64,000 nucleotides of DNA from positions 114,501 through 178,500 of the forward strand of contig JASJCT010000022.1 of the NCBI GenBank assembly GCA_030065855.1. The letters are read 5' to 3'. The translations under genes were made by a program, and so were the position numbers. Shown here piece by piece: positions 28,377-38,159 of this stretch; the first letter of the stretch is position 1, and the number at the start of each line of letters is the position of its first letter. The stretch comes from Myxococcota bacterium. Lineage in GTDB: Bacteria; Myxococcota_A; Polyangia; JAAYKL01. Below the pieces are notes generated by a model. The model saw only the letters and a list, made by a program, of their open reading frames with translations. It ran no database searches and was not told where the DNA came from.

Positions 28377-29860
28377 CCAACGCACAAATAGCGAAAAAGC
28401 GTTTGTGGCCTTATCTCGCAGTGATGCTGGTTGCCGTTGCAGCGAGTGCTGGTGTCACCGCACTGCTGTTAAATATATCTGAGCGAAAGGCAGAACAGCG
28501 CAACCAGTTCGTGCGATTGGTCGAGGTCACCGAGGACACGACCGACCCGGCCAAGTGGGGCGTGAATTGGCCTAAGCAGTACGACACCTACAAGCTGACT
28601 GCACAGGCGACCCGGACCCGGTTTGGCGGCCATGGCGGCAGTGAAGCGTTGCCCGAGGAGAAGATAGAGCGGGATCCGTGGCTAAAGCGGATCTTTCTTG
28701 GATATGCCTTTTCCATTGATTACCGGGATCGGCGCGGGCACGCCTACATGCTTCAGGACCAGGAGCAGACCAAGCGGCAGACCAAGCCCCAGTCGGGATC
28801 TTGTCTCCACTGCCACGCGTCTGTCATGCCCCTTTACCGCAAGCTCGGCGATGGAGATGCGAACGCCGGTTTCGAAAAAACGTATAAAATGTCCTACGCA
28901 GAGGCCAACAAGGCGCTCCACGATATTGGACACGCCCATCCCGTGTCCTGCGTTGATTGCCACGATCCGCAAACGATGAAAATCCGCGTGACCCGTCCGG
29001 GGTTGATTCAAGGCATGGAAATGCTCGCCAATGGGGACGGGCCGGTTCCCCCCCTACCTTCAATTGAACGATGGCGCAAAGGACCGCGCAACCAGCCCTA
29101 CGATGTCAATCAGGATGCCACGCGCACTGAAATGCGGTCGCTTGTCTGTGCCCAATGTCACGTTGAATATTACTGTTCGAGCGGTTTCAAGCTCACGTTT
29201 CCATGGGGAAAAGGCCTGACCGTTGAAAACGCAGAGGCCTTTTGGAACGAAACCACGCTGGGTAATGGCGAGCGCTTTTTCGATTACCGGCACAAGGAGA
29301 CCGGCGCGCCGATCTTAAAGGCCCAGCATCCGGAGTTCGAACTGTGGAGTCAGGGTATCCACGCGCGAAGCGGCGTGGCCTGCGCGGACTGTCACATGCC
29401 ATACATGCGCGATGGCGCGACCAAGATCTCAGACCACTGGGTGCGCAGCCCCTTGCTCAACATAAGCCGCGCATGTCAGACTTGCCATAAGTTTTCTGAA
29501 ACCGAGATCAAGGCTCGGGTGGACCGGATTCAGGATCGCAATTTTGAGCTACTCCAAAACGCCGGCGCTGCTGTGGTCGACCTGATAGATGCGGTGCTCG
29601 TCGCAAAGGAAGCCGGTGCAACCGAGGATCAGATTGCGCCTGCGCTGGCATTGCAACGAGCTGCCCAATGGCGCCTGGACTTTATCGCCGCTGAGAATTC
29701 AATGGGATTCCACGCACCCCAGGAGGCAGCGCGCATCCTAGGGCTATCAGCGGATCTGGCGCGGCAGGGGCAGATCGCAGCCCTGGGCCTGTTGACCCCT
29801 CCCCAGGAGGAGGCTACTGAAGAAACCGCCGAACAGGAAAAGCAGGAGACACAGCAGTAA
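28373..29860 (+). CDS. nrfA: Ammonia-forming cytochrome c nitrite reductase NrfA (all-CXXCH type)
   Basis: A 495-residue pentaheme enzyme that reduces nitrite to ammonium with six electrons. An uncleaved signal/anchor helix is at 12-34. The heme sites are CLHCH, CVDCH, CAQCH, CADCH and CQTCH. The classic catalytic heme uses CXXCK, so this is the CXXCH variant known from other lineages. [28 protein letters not shown] and FPWGKG match the active-site and calcium-site regions, but the usual Phe after HVEYY is Cys and the Asp/Lys after FPW is Gly. A Glu/Gln-rich tail ends the protein. It forms a membrane complex with NrfH. Confidence 0.95.
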   Translation: MTNAQIAKKRLWPYLAVMLVAVAASAGVTALLLNISERKAEQRNQFVRLVEVTEDTTDPAKWGVNWPKQYDTYKLTAQATRTRFGGHGGSEALPEEKIERDPWLKRIFLGYAFSIDYRDRRGHAYMLQDQEQTKRQTKPQSGSCLHCHASVMPLYRKLGDGDANAGFEKTYKMSYAEANKALHDIGHAHPVSCVDCHDPQTMKIRVTRPGLIQGMEMLANGDGPVPPLPSIERWRKGPRNQPYDVNQDATRTEMRSLVCAQCHVEYYCSSGFKLTFPWGKGLTVENAEAFWNETTLGNGERFFDYRHKETGAPILKAQHPEFELWSQGIHARSGVACADCHMPYMRDGATKISDHWVRSPLLNISRACQTCHKFSETEIKARVDRIQDRNFELLQNAGAAVVDLIDAVLVAKEAGATEDQIAPALALQRAAQWRLDFIAAENSMGFHAPQEAARILGLSADLARQGQIAALGLLTPPQEEATEETAEQEKQETQQ

Positions 29861-29906
29861 ATGGAGCGTTTTGAACGGAAATTGAAAGACCTTTGTAGGT
29901 GAGCGA

Positions 29907-30377
29907 CTACAACAGTTTGTAGCGCATTTTGACTTTTTCTCCGTCTGTGGCCACGATGCCCTGCTCCCGCAAGGCTTTTAGATGTAGGCCAATCGTACGG
30001 GTGGGCAGTCCCAATTCCAGGGCCAGGGCCGAGCTTTGACTCCAGGGATGCTCTTTCAGATATGAGAGGATCTGTTTATGAAGCTCTTCTTTTTCTTTAC
30101 TCGTCATGCGCTTGCCATTGCGCGGAATAACTGAGTGCCGCCTTCCCCCATGCCCACTCAACATGTCGGCAAAATCGCCCAAGTTTAGTCCTTTAAGCCA
30201 TTGCTCCCAGCCATCCCTCTCGGCTTCGTTAATGAGATCACCCACTGTTTTAGATTTGGCATCCATGTTGGATATTTTGTTTCTTAAGAAGTCACTCTTC
30301 ACGCGGTTTTCACCGCCGAGTTTATCTACCATGAAGTTGAAGAGTTCCTGAGTATTCCCTGGTTCTGGTTTTTCCAT
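29907..30377 (-). CDS. Winged-helix DNA-binding protein
   Basis: A 156-residue protein. The C-terminal 70 residues form a winged helix: HKQILSYLKEHPWSQSSALA, LGLPTRTIGLHLKALREQG (recognition helix) and a wing ending KMRYKLL. The N-terminal half is helical and charged (FMVDKLGGENRVKSDFLRNK, GDLINEAERDGWEQWL) with a basic link (RRHSVIPRNGKRM). It converges on nrfA with a 46-bp gap and could regulate nrfHA, though nothing in the sequence proves this. Target and effector are unknown. Confidence 0.75.
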   Translation of the reverse strand: MEKPEPGNTQELFNFMVDKLGGENRVKSDFLRNKISNMDAKSKTVGDLINEAERDGWEQWLKGLNLGDFADMLSGHGGRRHSVIPRNGKRMTSKEKEELHKQILSYLKEHPWSQSSALALELGLPTRTIGLHLKALREQGIVATDGEKVKMRYKLL

Positions 30378-30747
30378 TACAAATACCTCTCCTTTCAGTG
30401 TTTAGTACTTGGATATACAAACCAATCCCGAATGATAAATGCGCACAGATACGTAATGCTATAAATGAGATCAAAGGTCAACTCTAAACCACTGGTGCAT
30501 CTTAGTTTAACTGTAGAACAACAAATCAATACAGATGGCATTATACTCAACATGAAATACTATGCTGTCATAGTAACAATGATGCAGTAAAAATTAATAA
30601 TACAGTAATTTTTTATCAACAAACGCCGGTATGGTGTATGAATATTGCTACTACAGATGCCTTAAGCGGCTCCAAAATTACTTTCAGAATAATATTTGGT
30701 CTAACGATATCAGTCTGTTAAGCGCTTTTAAGAATAGATTCTACTGT
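30378..30747. other. AT-rich intergenic region
   Basis: 370 bp, much more AT-rich than the surrounding genes. It should hold the promoter of the wHTH gene and the 3' end of the hppA transcript. I see no RNA gene or strong hairpin. A short plus-strand open frame at 30631 runs into antisense hppA and is not a gene. Confidence 0.6.
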
Positions 30748-32886
30748 TTACTGGAAAAGAAGATTGCCCCATTTTGCAAGGACAGGAGCGAGGACAAGGG
30801 AGACCACACTCATCAGCTTAATGAGGATGTTCAGAGATGGGCCCGCAGTATCCTTAAACGGATCGCCAACTGTATCACCGACCACAGCAGCCTTATGCGC
30901 GTCTGACCCCTTGCCGCCATGTGAACCACCTTCGATGTGCTTTTTTGCATTGTCCCACGCACCACCCGCGTTTGACATAAACAGTGCCATTAAAACACCA
31001 CTTACTGTCACACCGGCGAGCAAACCACCAAGGGCTCGAATGCTGACAAAGCCCACGATGACTGGTACGAGCACGGCGATCAGGCCAGGGGCGATCATCT
31101 CTTTAATGGCAGCCGCAGTGGAAATATCCACACACTTTGCGTATTCAGCCTTGGCCTTGCCTTCCATCAGGCCGGGAATAGAGCGGAATTGCCTGCGAAC
31201 CTCCTCAATCATCGCCTGTGCCGCGCGACCCACCGCGTTCATGGAGAACGAGCTGAACAAGAACGGCATCATGCCGCCAATGAACAGCCCAGCCATCACC
31301 ACGGGATCGGAGATTTCAAGTGACAGGTTAATGGTTCGGCCTAAATCTGACGCCACCTGGCTAACCTGGGTGCGAAACGCAGAAAATAGGGCCAAGGCCG
31401 TTAGCGCTGCGGAGCCGATGGCAAACCCTTTGCCAATGGCTGCGGTGGTGTTGCCCACTGCGTCGAGCTTGTCGGTTCGACCGCGAACTTCCTTTGGCAA
31501 CTCGCTCATTTCGGCGATGCCACCGGCATTATCGGCCACCGGACCGTAGGCGTCTACGGCCAGCTGGATACCCGTTGTTGAGAGCATGCCCAGGGCACCG
31601 ATCGCAATGCCGTAAAGCCCGGCAAAGTTATAGGCGAGGACAATGGCAACGGCGAGTATCAGGAGCGGCCAAGCAGTGGAAACCATGCCCACGGCCAGCC
31701 CTTTAATGATATTCGTCGCCGCACCGGTCTCGGATGCGTCAGCGATTTGATTGGTGGGTGTCTTGTTTTCACCGGTATAATACTCGGTAATCGTTCCGAT
31801 GAGGACACCTGCTATCAATCCGATGATGGCTGCCAGGGCAATGCCCCACCAGGTGTAAGTCGTGCCATCAACCGTCCACTGGGCCGGCAGCAACATCTTG
31901 GCGAGCCAAATCGTCGCGAGTGCGGTCAATGCGGCCGTTAGAAACGTGCCCGTGTTCAACGCAGCTTGTGGGTTGCCCCCCTCTTTTGTGCGCACAAAAA
32001 ACGTACCGATAATGGACAGCACAATACCTACACCAGCCACGACCAAGGGGAATACGATGGGGTTGTACTTCATGGCCTCACCACCTGGCTCCGCTGCAAT
32101 GGCGGCGATCCAGGTTGCGCCGAGCACCATGGCGCCGACAATTGATCCAACATATGACTCAAAGAGGTCTGCCCCCATGCCAGCCACGTCGCCCACGTTG
32201 TCACCCACATTGTCGGCAATGGTTGCTGGGTTGCGCGGATCATCTTCTGGAATGCCAGCCTCGACCTTGCCAACCAGGTCTGCACCCACGTCAGCGGCCT
32301 TGGTGTAAATGCCGCCACCCACGCGGGCAAAGAGCGCGATAGAGCTCGCACCAAGGGAAAATCCAGCAATCGTGTTCAGCACGATGGTCGTCTCATCCCC
32401 TTGGAAGTTCCAAATATTCATGTAAACGATTAAAAGAAGACCCAACCCGAGGGTTGCCAAACCGACCACGCTCATCCCCATCACAGCGCCACCGCCAAAG
32501 GCAATTTTCAGCGCCTCATTGAGGCCAGTACGCGCGGCCGCTGTGGTGCGTATATTAGCAGCCGTTGCGACCCTCATACCGAAGAATCCAGCCAAGCCCG
32601 AGCAGACCGCGCCGACGACAAAGGAAACTCCCACCAGCCAACTCGAGCTCTCCATTGAGCTGTTCGCAATGGCCAGCAGGATCGCCACAATGACAACGAA
32701 GATGGCGAGAACCTTGTACTCGCGGCCGAGAAAGGCCATGGCCCCCTCTCGAATATGGCCGCCGATTTCCACCATTTTTTCAGTGCCCGCGTCTGCCTTG
32801 TTGATGGATGTCGTCTTCACGAACGCGTAAATCAGCGCCAACACCCCTGCCACAGGCGCGACATATACTAACGTCTCAAGAACCAT
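30748..32886 (-). CDS. hppA: Membrane-bound pyrophosphatase, K+-dependent type
   Basis: A 712-residue, roughly 16-helix ion-pumping pyrophosphatase. It couples PPi hydrolysis to H+ or Na+ transport across the cytoplasmic membrane. The start at 32886 is set by GGAGGTGA 7 nt upstream; the in-frame GTG at 32901 and ATG at 32892 overlap that site. The substrate loop has [20 protein letters not shown] and [36 protein letters not shown] has Ala at the position that is Lys in K+-independent enzymes, so a K+-stimulated form is predicted. The start overlaps the pth 3' end by 11 bp. Pumped ion cannot be decided by eye. Confidence 0.96.
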   Translation of the reverse strand: MVLETLVYVAPVAGVLALIYAFVKTTSINKADAGTEKMVEIGGHIREGAMAFLGREYKVLAIFVVIVAILLAIANSSMESSSWLVGVSFVVGAVCSGLAGFFGMRVATAANIRTTAAARTGLNEALKIAFGGGAVMGMSVVGLATLGLGLLLIVYMNIWNFQGDETTIVLNTIAGFSLGASSIALFARVGGGIYTKAADVGADLVGKVEAGIPEDDPRNPATIADNVGDNVGDVAGMGADLFESYVGSIVGAMVLGATWIAAIAAEPGGEAMKYNPIVFPLVVAGVGIVLSIIGTFFVRTKEGGNPQAALNTGTFLTAALTALATIWLAKMLLPAQWTVDGTTYTWWGIALAAIIGLIAGVLIGTITEYYTGENKTPTNQIADASETGAATNIIKGLAVGMVSTAWPLLILAVAIVLAYNFAGLYGIAIGALGMLSTTGIQLAVDAYGPVADNAGGIAEMSELPKEVRGRTDKLDAVGNTTAAIGKGFAIGSAALTALALFSAFRTQVSQVASDLGRTINLSLEISDPVVMAGLFIGGMMPFLFSSFSMNAVGRAAQAMIEEVRRQFRSIPGLMEGKAKAEYAKCVDISTAAAIKEMIAPGLIAVLVPVIVGFVSIRALGGLLAGVTVSGVLMALFMSNAGGAWDNAKKHIEGGSHGGKGSDAHKAAVVGDTVGDPFKDTAGPSLNILIKLMSVVSLVLAPVLAKWGNLLFQ

Positions 32887-33508
32887 CTGCATCACCTCCA
32901 CGCTTGTTGAATTTATTCATTGCCGCAGTTAATCCACTGCGGACAACACACTCCAATGCATTTACACTGCCATCGATGGTATGGGTCAGACCTCCTTCCT
33001 CTTGCTCGGAAAAATCGCCGAGTACATATTTTGTTACATCTGGTTTATCTACGACATCTGCGGAACGCACCGGCGTGGGACGCCCGATGCCGAGACGCAG
33101 TCGGACAAAATCCGGGCCTCCCACGTGTTGCTGGACAGAGGTCACGCCTTTGTGACCACCTGCGGATCCGCCTTTTTTTAGTAGTATTCTACCGAACGGT
33201 AAATCCAAGTCATCGTGAACAACAATAAGGTCATTCATTAAAATGCGATAAAAGCCCATTGCTCGGTTCACGCTTTGGCCGCTTAGATTCATGAATGTCT
33301 GGGGCTTGAGCAAGATCGCCCGCTTTTGGCCGAGCTGTGTGCGCACAAAAAGGCCGCCGAACTTTTCCTGCCATTGCACAGGTTCGCAGCATCGATGGGC
33401 AAGCGCATCCAGCACCATAAAGCCGAAGTTGTGCCTGTTCTGCTGATATTTTGGGCCGGGGTTGCCCAATCCAACGACGAGGACGTTCGGTGCCACGTGC
33501 TTTGCCAC
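32876..33508 (-). CDS. pth: Peptidyl-tRNA hydrolase
   Basis: A 210-residue enzyme that releases peptides from prematurely dropped peptidyl-tRNA. The family motif [18 protein letters not shown] contains the catalytic His, and [13 protein letters not shown] and [11 protein letters not shown] follow. GGSAGGHKG marks the tRNA-binding loop. The in-frame start is GTG (33508), 3 bp after the rplY stop. The gene has a C-terminal extension whose last codons overlap the hppA start by 11 bp, so HppA synthesis may depend on translation of this gene. Confidence 0.95.
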   Translation of the reverse strand: MAKHVAPNVLVVGLGNPGPKYQQNRHNFGFMVLDALAHRCCEPVQWQEKFGGLFVRTQLGQKRAILLKPQTFMNLSGQSVNRAMGFYRILMNDLIVVHDDLDLPFGRILLKKGGSAGGHKGVTSVQQHVGGPDFVRLRLGIGRPTPVRSADVVDKPDVTKYVLGDFSEQEEGGLTHTIDGSVNALECVVRSGLTAAMNKFNKRGGDADGS

Positions 33509-33511
33509 ATC

Positions 33512-34180
33512 CTATGAGGGTTGTTTTTCAGTCGTACTCTCAGCGGTTTCCTCACCTTCTCCTTCAGCAGCACCTTCCTCGTCTGTTTCCTCCTCAGCAG
33601 CTTCCTCTGCCCTGGCGGATTGAATCAGTACAATCGATGTCTGCGCTGGCAGTGTCACTGAGACACCTTCGGGCAGCGTCACCTCGCCAACGGTTATCGC
33701 TTCGTTGAGCTGCAAATGGGTGACGTCCACTTCAATCGCCTCGGGAATCTGCTCTGGCAAGCACTCCACTGGCAGGGTTCTGTAAACAACTGCCAACTTT
33801 CCACCTGCTTGCTCGCCAGCGGATCGGCCGGTCCATCTTAATGGAACGCTTACACTTATCTTCTTGTCTAGCTCTACGACGACAAAATCCACATGCAAAA
33901 GATGGCGCGTTACCGGGTCAAATTGGTGATCCCGTACGATGGCCTTACACGCGCTGACGGCTTCATCCGGCGCATCGGCAATACTCAAATCGAGGACCGT
34001 ATTTGTATGCAAGGGACCTGAAATCGCCTTTGAGAGCTCTGCCGGAGAGACAGATAGGGAAAGAGACTTGAGCTTTGATCCATATAAAATGGCTGGTGTG
34101 CGCCCCTGCTGTCGCAAGCGCCTGGCCGGGCCCTTACCAGTTCTGTTTCGAAATGAAACCTGTAGTTGGGGGAATTCCAT
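33512..34180 (-). CDS. rplY: Ribosomal protein bL25 (Ctc type)
   Basis: A 222-residue long-form L25/Ctc that binds 5S rRNA. The N-terminal domain holds GKGPARRLRQQGRTPAILYG and the RDHQFDPVTRHLLHVDF strand; the C-terminal TL5-type beta domain follows (LPVECLPEQIPEAIEVDV, LPEGV). The tail is unusually long and acidic (EEAAEEETDEEGAAEGE). Ribosome site AAGGAG is upstream. It lies between prs (10 bp) and pth (3 bp), a classic order in this bacterial group. Confidence 0.95.
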   Translation of the reverse strand: MEFPQLQVSFRNRTGKGPARRLRQQGRTPAILYGSKLKSLSLSVSPAELSKAISGPLHTNTVLDLSIADAPDEAVSACKAIVRDHQFDPVTRHLLHVDFVVVELDKKISVSVPLRWTGRSAGEQAGGKLAVVYRTLPVECLPEQIPEAIEVDVTHLQLNEAITVGEVTLPEGVSVTLPAQTSIVLIQSARAEEAAEEETDEEGAAEGEGEETAESTTEKQPS

Positions 34181-34190
34181 TGCGTACTCC

Positions 34191-35141
34191 TTAACCTCCA
34201 GTAAATAGGCTGCTTACCGAATCACCCGTATGAATTCTCTTGATGGCTTCACCGAGAAGAGATGCACAAGTGACGACCGTAATGCGCCCGTTCTTTTTCT
34301 TTTCTTCGGAAATGGGAATTGTATCCGTGACAATGAGCTCTTCGATGTACGATGCATTGAGCCTGGAGATCGCCGGGCCCGACAAGATGCCGTGGGAGGC
34401 CGCTGCGATCACCTTGCGAGCGCCGGCATCCATGAGCGCTTTGCCACAATTGGTGAGTGTACCCGCTGTATCGACCATATCATCCACGATCACACAATCC
34501 GTGCCGTCCACATCGCCGATAATATGTATCGCCTCGGATTCATTGGGCTTTGAACGGCGCTTGTCGATAATGGCCAGATTGGCGCGAAGCCGCTTGGAGT
34601 AGGCCCGCGCCCGTTCCACACCACCCGCGTCCGGGGAAACCACGGTTACTTTGTCACCCACGCGGGTTCGGATGTGTTCTACCAATACATCTGACCCGTA
34701 CAGGTTATCGAACGGTACGTCGAAAAAGCCCTGAATCTGCCCCGAGTGAAGGTCAAGGGCAACCACGCGGCTAACCCCTGCTGATTGCATCAGATCCGCT
34801 ACCAGCTTTGCGCTGATGGGCGTCCTCGGAGAGACTTTTCTATCTTGTCGCGCATAGCCATAGTAGGGGATGACTGCAGTTATGGAGGCGACCGACGCCC
34901 GTTTTAACGCATCGATAATGATGAGCAGCTCCATCAGGTTATCGTTGACCGGCGGGCAGGTGGGCTGGATCACGAATGCGTGCGCCGCGCGGACGTTCTC
35001 CTCGATTTGCACAAAGATCTCCCCATCGGAAAACCGCCTAATTGAGATAACCCCCAGCTCGATACTGCTCGCCCGACTGATGGCTTCAGACAAGGGCAGA
35101 TTGGCATTTCCAGAAAAAAGACAGATCGTCTTAAATGCCAT
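34191..35141 (-). CDS. prs: Ribose-phosphate pyrophosphokinase
   Basis: A full-length 316-residue PRPP synthetase, making phosphoribosyl pyrophosphate from ribose 5-phosphate and ATP for purine, pyrimidine, His and Trp synthesis. YYGYARQDRK marks the ATP flexible loop, VVALDLHSGQIQGFFD the metal and substrate site, VVSPDAGGVERAR the middle signature and VIVDDMVDTAGTL the PRPP-binding loop. Start at 35141 has a strong TAGGAGGTGATC site. It follows tRNA-Gln by 51 bp and probably shares its promoter. Confidence 0.97.
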   Translation of the reverse strand: MAFKTICLFSGNANLPLSEAISRASSIELGVISIRRFSDGEIFVQIEENVRAAHAFVIQPTCPPVNDNLMELLIIIDALKRASVASITAVIPYYGYARQDRKVSPRTPISAKLVADLMQSAGVSRVVALDLHSGQIQGFFDVPFDNLYGSDVLVEHIRTRVGDKVTVVSPDAGGVERARAYSKRLRANLAIIDKRRSKPNESEAIHIIGDVDGTDCVIVDDMVDTAGTLTNCGKALMDAGARKVIAAASHGILSGPAISRLNASYIEELIVTDTIPISEEKKKNGRITVVTCASLLGEAIKRIHTGDSVSSLFTGG

Positions 35142-35192
35142 TGATCACCTCCTAAACGACACCACCTCGGGCAAAAGAAGAGGGTCGACCTG

Positions 35193-35264
35193 CTGGGGCG
35201 GTAGGATTCGAACCTACGATACCGGGTACCAAAAACCCGTGGCTTACCACTGGCCCACGCCCCA
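35193..35264 (-). tRNA. tRNA-Gln (anticodon TTG)
   Basis: Read on the minus strand, a 7-bp acceptor stem (TGGGGCG/CGCCCCA), a GTGGTAAG-type D loop, a CGGGT-loop-ACCCG anticodon stem with loop TTTTGGT (anticodon TTG), and a T arm with GGTTCGAATCC form a 72-nt cloverleaf with discriminator G. The 3' CCA is not encoded. It is 51 bp upstream of prs. Confidence 0.95.
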
Positions 35265-35431
35265 AAAATATACTGAGTCAAACCAACAGACACCGAAATG
35301 GAAGGCTGCCCATGCCGGGCCCGCCTTCCCTCAAAGGGCCTTCGGTTCGCTCCGGCTCTCGCCAGCGCCTATCTAGCATTGGGAATTCGCTGTGTCAACG
35401 GAGCAAACCAAAAAGGGGTGCGTAGCCATTT

Positions 35432-35572
35432 TTGGGGTCCCCTCCCAAAGCCCCCCTCCTGGCCTCCCCCCGGTGGAAAAATGGTCATTGGGGGGAGGGA
35501 TCGGAAAGCTCAGCGCTCCCTCCCCCAACGTCGGAACGTCCACCGGGGGAGGGTTGGGGAGGGGGACCCCAA
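35432..35572. repeat. Palindromic MITE-like repeat, DUF559-element family
   Basis: A 141-bp segment with outer inverted ends TTGGGGTCCCC.../...GGGGACCCCAA and inner CCCCCGGTGGA and TCCACCGGGGGAGGG arms. The inner arms resemble the ends of the DUF559 element at 45.4-46.1 kb. It lies in the 403-bp gap between tRNA-Gln and the next gene; I see nothing else in that gap. Confidence 0.7.
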
Positions 35573-35667
35573 GACTGTTAAGTGCCCACCAAAAAGCAGG
35601 GACGCCAGGACTGACGCGGGCAATGGTCCCTTACATCGCGGCCATTTCTATAGTATAGATTTGCGCC

Positions 35668-36495
35668 ATGCTCAGGTACGTATCCAAGGGTGGCCTCGTT
35701 TGGCTGTGGAGCATTATCCCAATAGTTGTGCTGTTGGAGACAGCGATCCAATGGCAGATAGGTCAACGCGTGCCCACAAGTAAAGAGTGGACCGCAGCAG
35801 CCCAGGCCGTTCGGGCGGAAAAAAAGCACGGCGACCTCGTTGTTATCGCACCCCATTGGGCCACCCAGGGGCGCATGTATTTAAAGGATCTTCTTCCCTT
35901 AAAAGACTTCGGCCGGTTCGATACATCTAGATATGACCGCATCTTCGAAATATCGGTCAACCAGGCACGTGCACCCGAAACAAACGGCCTGGATGCGCAG
36001 CGCGTCCAGAGGTTCGGCCGGCTATCGCTAACCCAATACCAGACAAACGGGCGTGCTCATGTGACGTATGATTTCGTCGATGCCGCCCCATCTGCGCGCG
36101 TGACAAATGGCACCCCTATCCGCCCGCGTATTGTCATTGACCATTGGTTTTTTCCCAGGCTGGTCATGCCAATAGCACTTAGAAGAGACGGGGTCACCAT
36201 CACGTTCAGCAATGTTCCCCTCCGTAGTGATATCATCAGAGGCTACGGTATTGTCGGATATCGCAGCGGCCGATTCAACAAGGGCGGGCCCATCACCCTG
36301 TCGGTGGTTGTGAATGACCAGCCCATCGGTCAACACCGGATTGAGAATTTCGGTCCTAGGGAGCCTTTTGAGTTTCAGCTTCCCCAGGGGGTAGATGTGG
36401 GGGAGGTGCGGTTTGAAATTCGAGCTGCCAGTGGCCTCAACCGGGAATTTGGATTTGCCGCAGATATTCGCAAGGCCAGACAAGGACGCAACTAA
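35668..36495 (+). CDS. Membrane-anchored protein of unknown function in a glycan operon
   Basis: A 275-residue protein with one N-terminal membrane segment (about 9-29, GGLVWLWSIIPIVVLLETAI) and an outer domain. That domain begins AAQAVRAEKKHGDLVVIAPHWATQGRMYL and continues with beta-rich sequence (PIALRRDGVTITFSNV, GPITLSVVVNDQPIGQHRI). I recognise no family. Its stop overlaps the glycosyltransferase start by 1 bp (TAATG), and the third gene again overlaps, so the three proteins probably act together at the membrane. The IAPHWA segment is reminiscent of accessory domains found beside PMT-type transferases, but this is only a resemblance. Confidence 0.65.
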   Translation: MLRYVSKGGLVWLWSIIPIVVLLETAIQWQIGQRVPTSKEWTAAAQAVRAEKKHGDLVVIAPHWATQGRMYLKDLLPLKDFGRFDTSRYDRIFEISVNQARAPETNGLDAQRVQRFGRLSLTQYQTNGRAHVTYDFVDAAPSARVTNGTPIRPRIVIDHWFFPRLVMPIALRRDGVTITFSNVPLRSDIIRGYGIVGYRSGRFNKGGPITLSVVVNDQPIGQHRIENFGPREPFEFQLPQGVDVGEVRFEIRAASGLNREFGFAADIRKARQGRN

Positions 36496-38159
36496 TGGGA
36501 CGCGGCCAACAATTCCGATCCATGGACCATTTGATCGGGCTGGCCATCGCCCTTGTTTACCTGGCTGTCCTACTGGGAACCGCCCGGGACGTGGGGTTTG
36601 CCCGGGACGAGGGGTTTTATTTTACCGCGGCGAGATCATACCAGCGGTGGTTCGACATTCTGCTCGAAGATCCACAGCAGGCGATTAAAGAAAACACTAT
36701 CAAGCGAAACTGGCGATACAACAGTGAGCATCCAGCCCTGATGAAGGTGTTATTTGGTTTCTCCAACCGCGTGTTGCACCAGCGGCTCGACCTGCTGTCA
36801 CCGGCCACGTCGTTTCGGTTTCCCGGTATGGTCGCCGGCGCCCTTGCGGTGTACCTTATCTTTCTGTTTGGCAGTGTTGCCTTGGGGCGCGTTGCAGGGG
36901 TGTTTGGGGCGCTCGCATTTGCCCTGATGCCGCGGGTGTTCTACCATGCCCATCTCGCCTGTTTCGATGTACCCATTACGGCAATGTGGTTGCTCGTCAC
37001 GTATCTCTATTGGCGATCCTTATCGTCGTGGAAATACGGTATCGCCACCGGCATTGCCTATGGCATTGCCCTGTGCGTCAAGCTCAACGCCTTCTTTCTA
37101 CCCCTCGTACTCGGCGGCCATTACATCGCGGTTTGGATCCATTGGCGGTATCGCCGCCAACAAACCCCTGGTATACCGGCGCCCAAACCACATGCGTTTT
37201 TATTTGGCGCTGTGTTGGCGCCACCTATCTTTCTATGCCACTGGCCGTGGCTTTGGTACGACACGGTACATCGCATCCAAGGGTACCTCGGGTTTCATTC
37301 AGACCATGTCCACTACAATACGGCTTGGTTTGGAGAAAACATCATTCAAGCGCCAACACCTGTATTGCTGCCGTTGGTGATGACCGCGTTCACGATACCG
37401 ACCGTTATCATCGCCCTCGCTCTTGCCGGATCAGTGCTTCGGATCCGGCATCGCCAGCGCACTCCCCGTGAAGATCACCCGTCTGAACAGGGCCTGGACC
37501 TCTTGCTTTTTATTTCAGCTGTCTTCCCGATCGCCCTGATCAGCCTGCCCACCGTGCCGGTCTTTGGCGGTACCAAGCACTGGATGCCTGCGTTTCCGTT
37601 TATCGCCCTATTGGCCGGTGTCGCAGCTGCCAGGCTCGCCGATCGCGTGGCCGCTTTACTTCACAGCCAGGGCCGCGTGCTTGCTAAAGTAGCGGTCATG
37701 GGGGTTCTCCTGGTGCCGCCGCTGCACCAGACCATCGCCTCGCACCCGTTCGGCCTGGCGAGCTATGTGCCCCTTATCGGAGGGGCGCCAGGCGCTGCCA
37801 CACTGGGCATGACGCGCCAGTTCTGGGGATATACAACAGCTGGCGTGGCCCCTTGGCTCAACGCACGGGTGCCAAAGGGGGGGCAGGTGGAATTCCACGA
37901 CACAGCCAGACCGTCGATACGGATGTTTCAACAGGAGCAGTTGCTCCGGCCAGATATCCGTATCGGAACTCTCAAACAAGCGTCCTTTGCCCTGATGCAC
38001 CACGAGTTGCACATGATTCGAAACGAAGCGTGGATTTGGAACGCATTTGGTACGTTTATACCATCCCATGTGCTGACCTATCAGGGGGTTCCCATTGTCA
38101 GTATCTATGAGCGACCCCCAGGTTCTAACGGGAAGCTCGGATCAGAGGCCACACCATGA
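36495..38159 (+). CDS. GT39/PMT-like polyprenyl-linked glycosyltransferase
   Basis: A 554-residue protein with about 10-12 membrane segments. The first outer loop has ARDEGFYFTAARSY (the acidic Asp-Glu pair of GT-C transferases) and later YNSEHPALMKVLFG and HLACFDVPITAMWLL, matching the ArnT/PMT (GT39/GT83) pattern. These enzymes move a sugar from a polyprenyl-phosphate carrier to lipid, glycan or protein on the outer face. The start at 36495 overlaps the previous stop by 1 bp, and the gene overlaps the next by 4 bp (ATGA). Acceptor unknown; the sulfatase-fold neighbour suggests a surface polymer. Confidence 0.85.
   Translation: MGRGQQFRSMDHLIGLAIALVYLAVLLGTARDVGFARDEGFYFTAARSYQRWFDILLEDPQQAIKENTIKRNWRYNSEHPALMKVLFGFSNRVLHQRLDLLSPATSFRFPGMVAGALAVYLIFLFGSVALGRVAGVFGALAFALMPRVFYHAHLACFDVPITAMWLLVTYLYWRSLSSWKYGIATGIAYGIALCVKLNAFFLPLVLGGHYIAVWIHWRYRRQQTPGIPAPKPHAFLFGAVLAPPIFLCHWPWLWYDTVHRIQGYLGFHSDHVHYNTAWFGENIIQAPTPVLLPLVMTAFTIPTVIIALALAGSVLRIRHRQRTPREDHPSEQGLDLLLFISAVFPIALISLPTVPVFGGTKHWMPAFPFIALLAGVAAARLADRVAALLHSQGRVLAKVAVMGVLLVPPLHQTIASHPFGLASYVPLIGGAPGAATLGMTRQFWGYTTAGVAPWLNARVPKGGQVEFHDTARPSIRMFQQEQLLRPDIRIGTLKQASFALMHHELHMIRNEAWIWNAFGTFIPSHVLTYQGVPIVSIYERPPGSNGKLGSEATP

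Noticed and set aside
30631..30906. 91-codon plus-strand frame beside hppA
   Set aside because: Its second half is antisense to the conserved hppA C-terminus and its sequence has no coding character.
32887..32901. Upstream GTG/ATG starts for hppA
   Set aside because: They overlap the GGAGGTGA ribosome site that is correctly spaced for ATG 32886.
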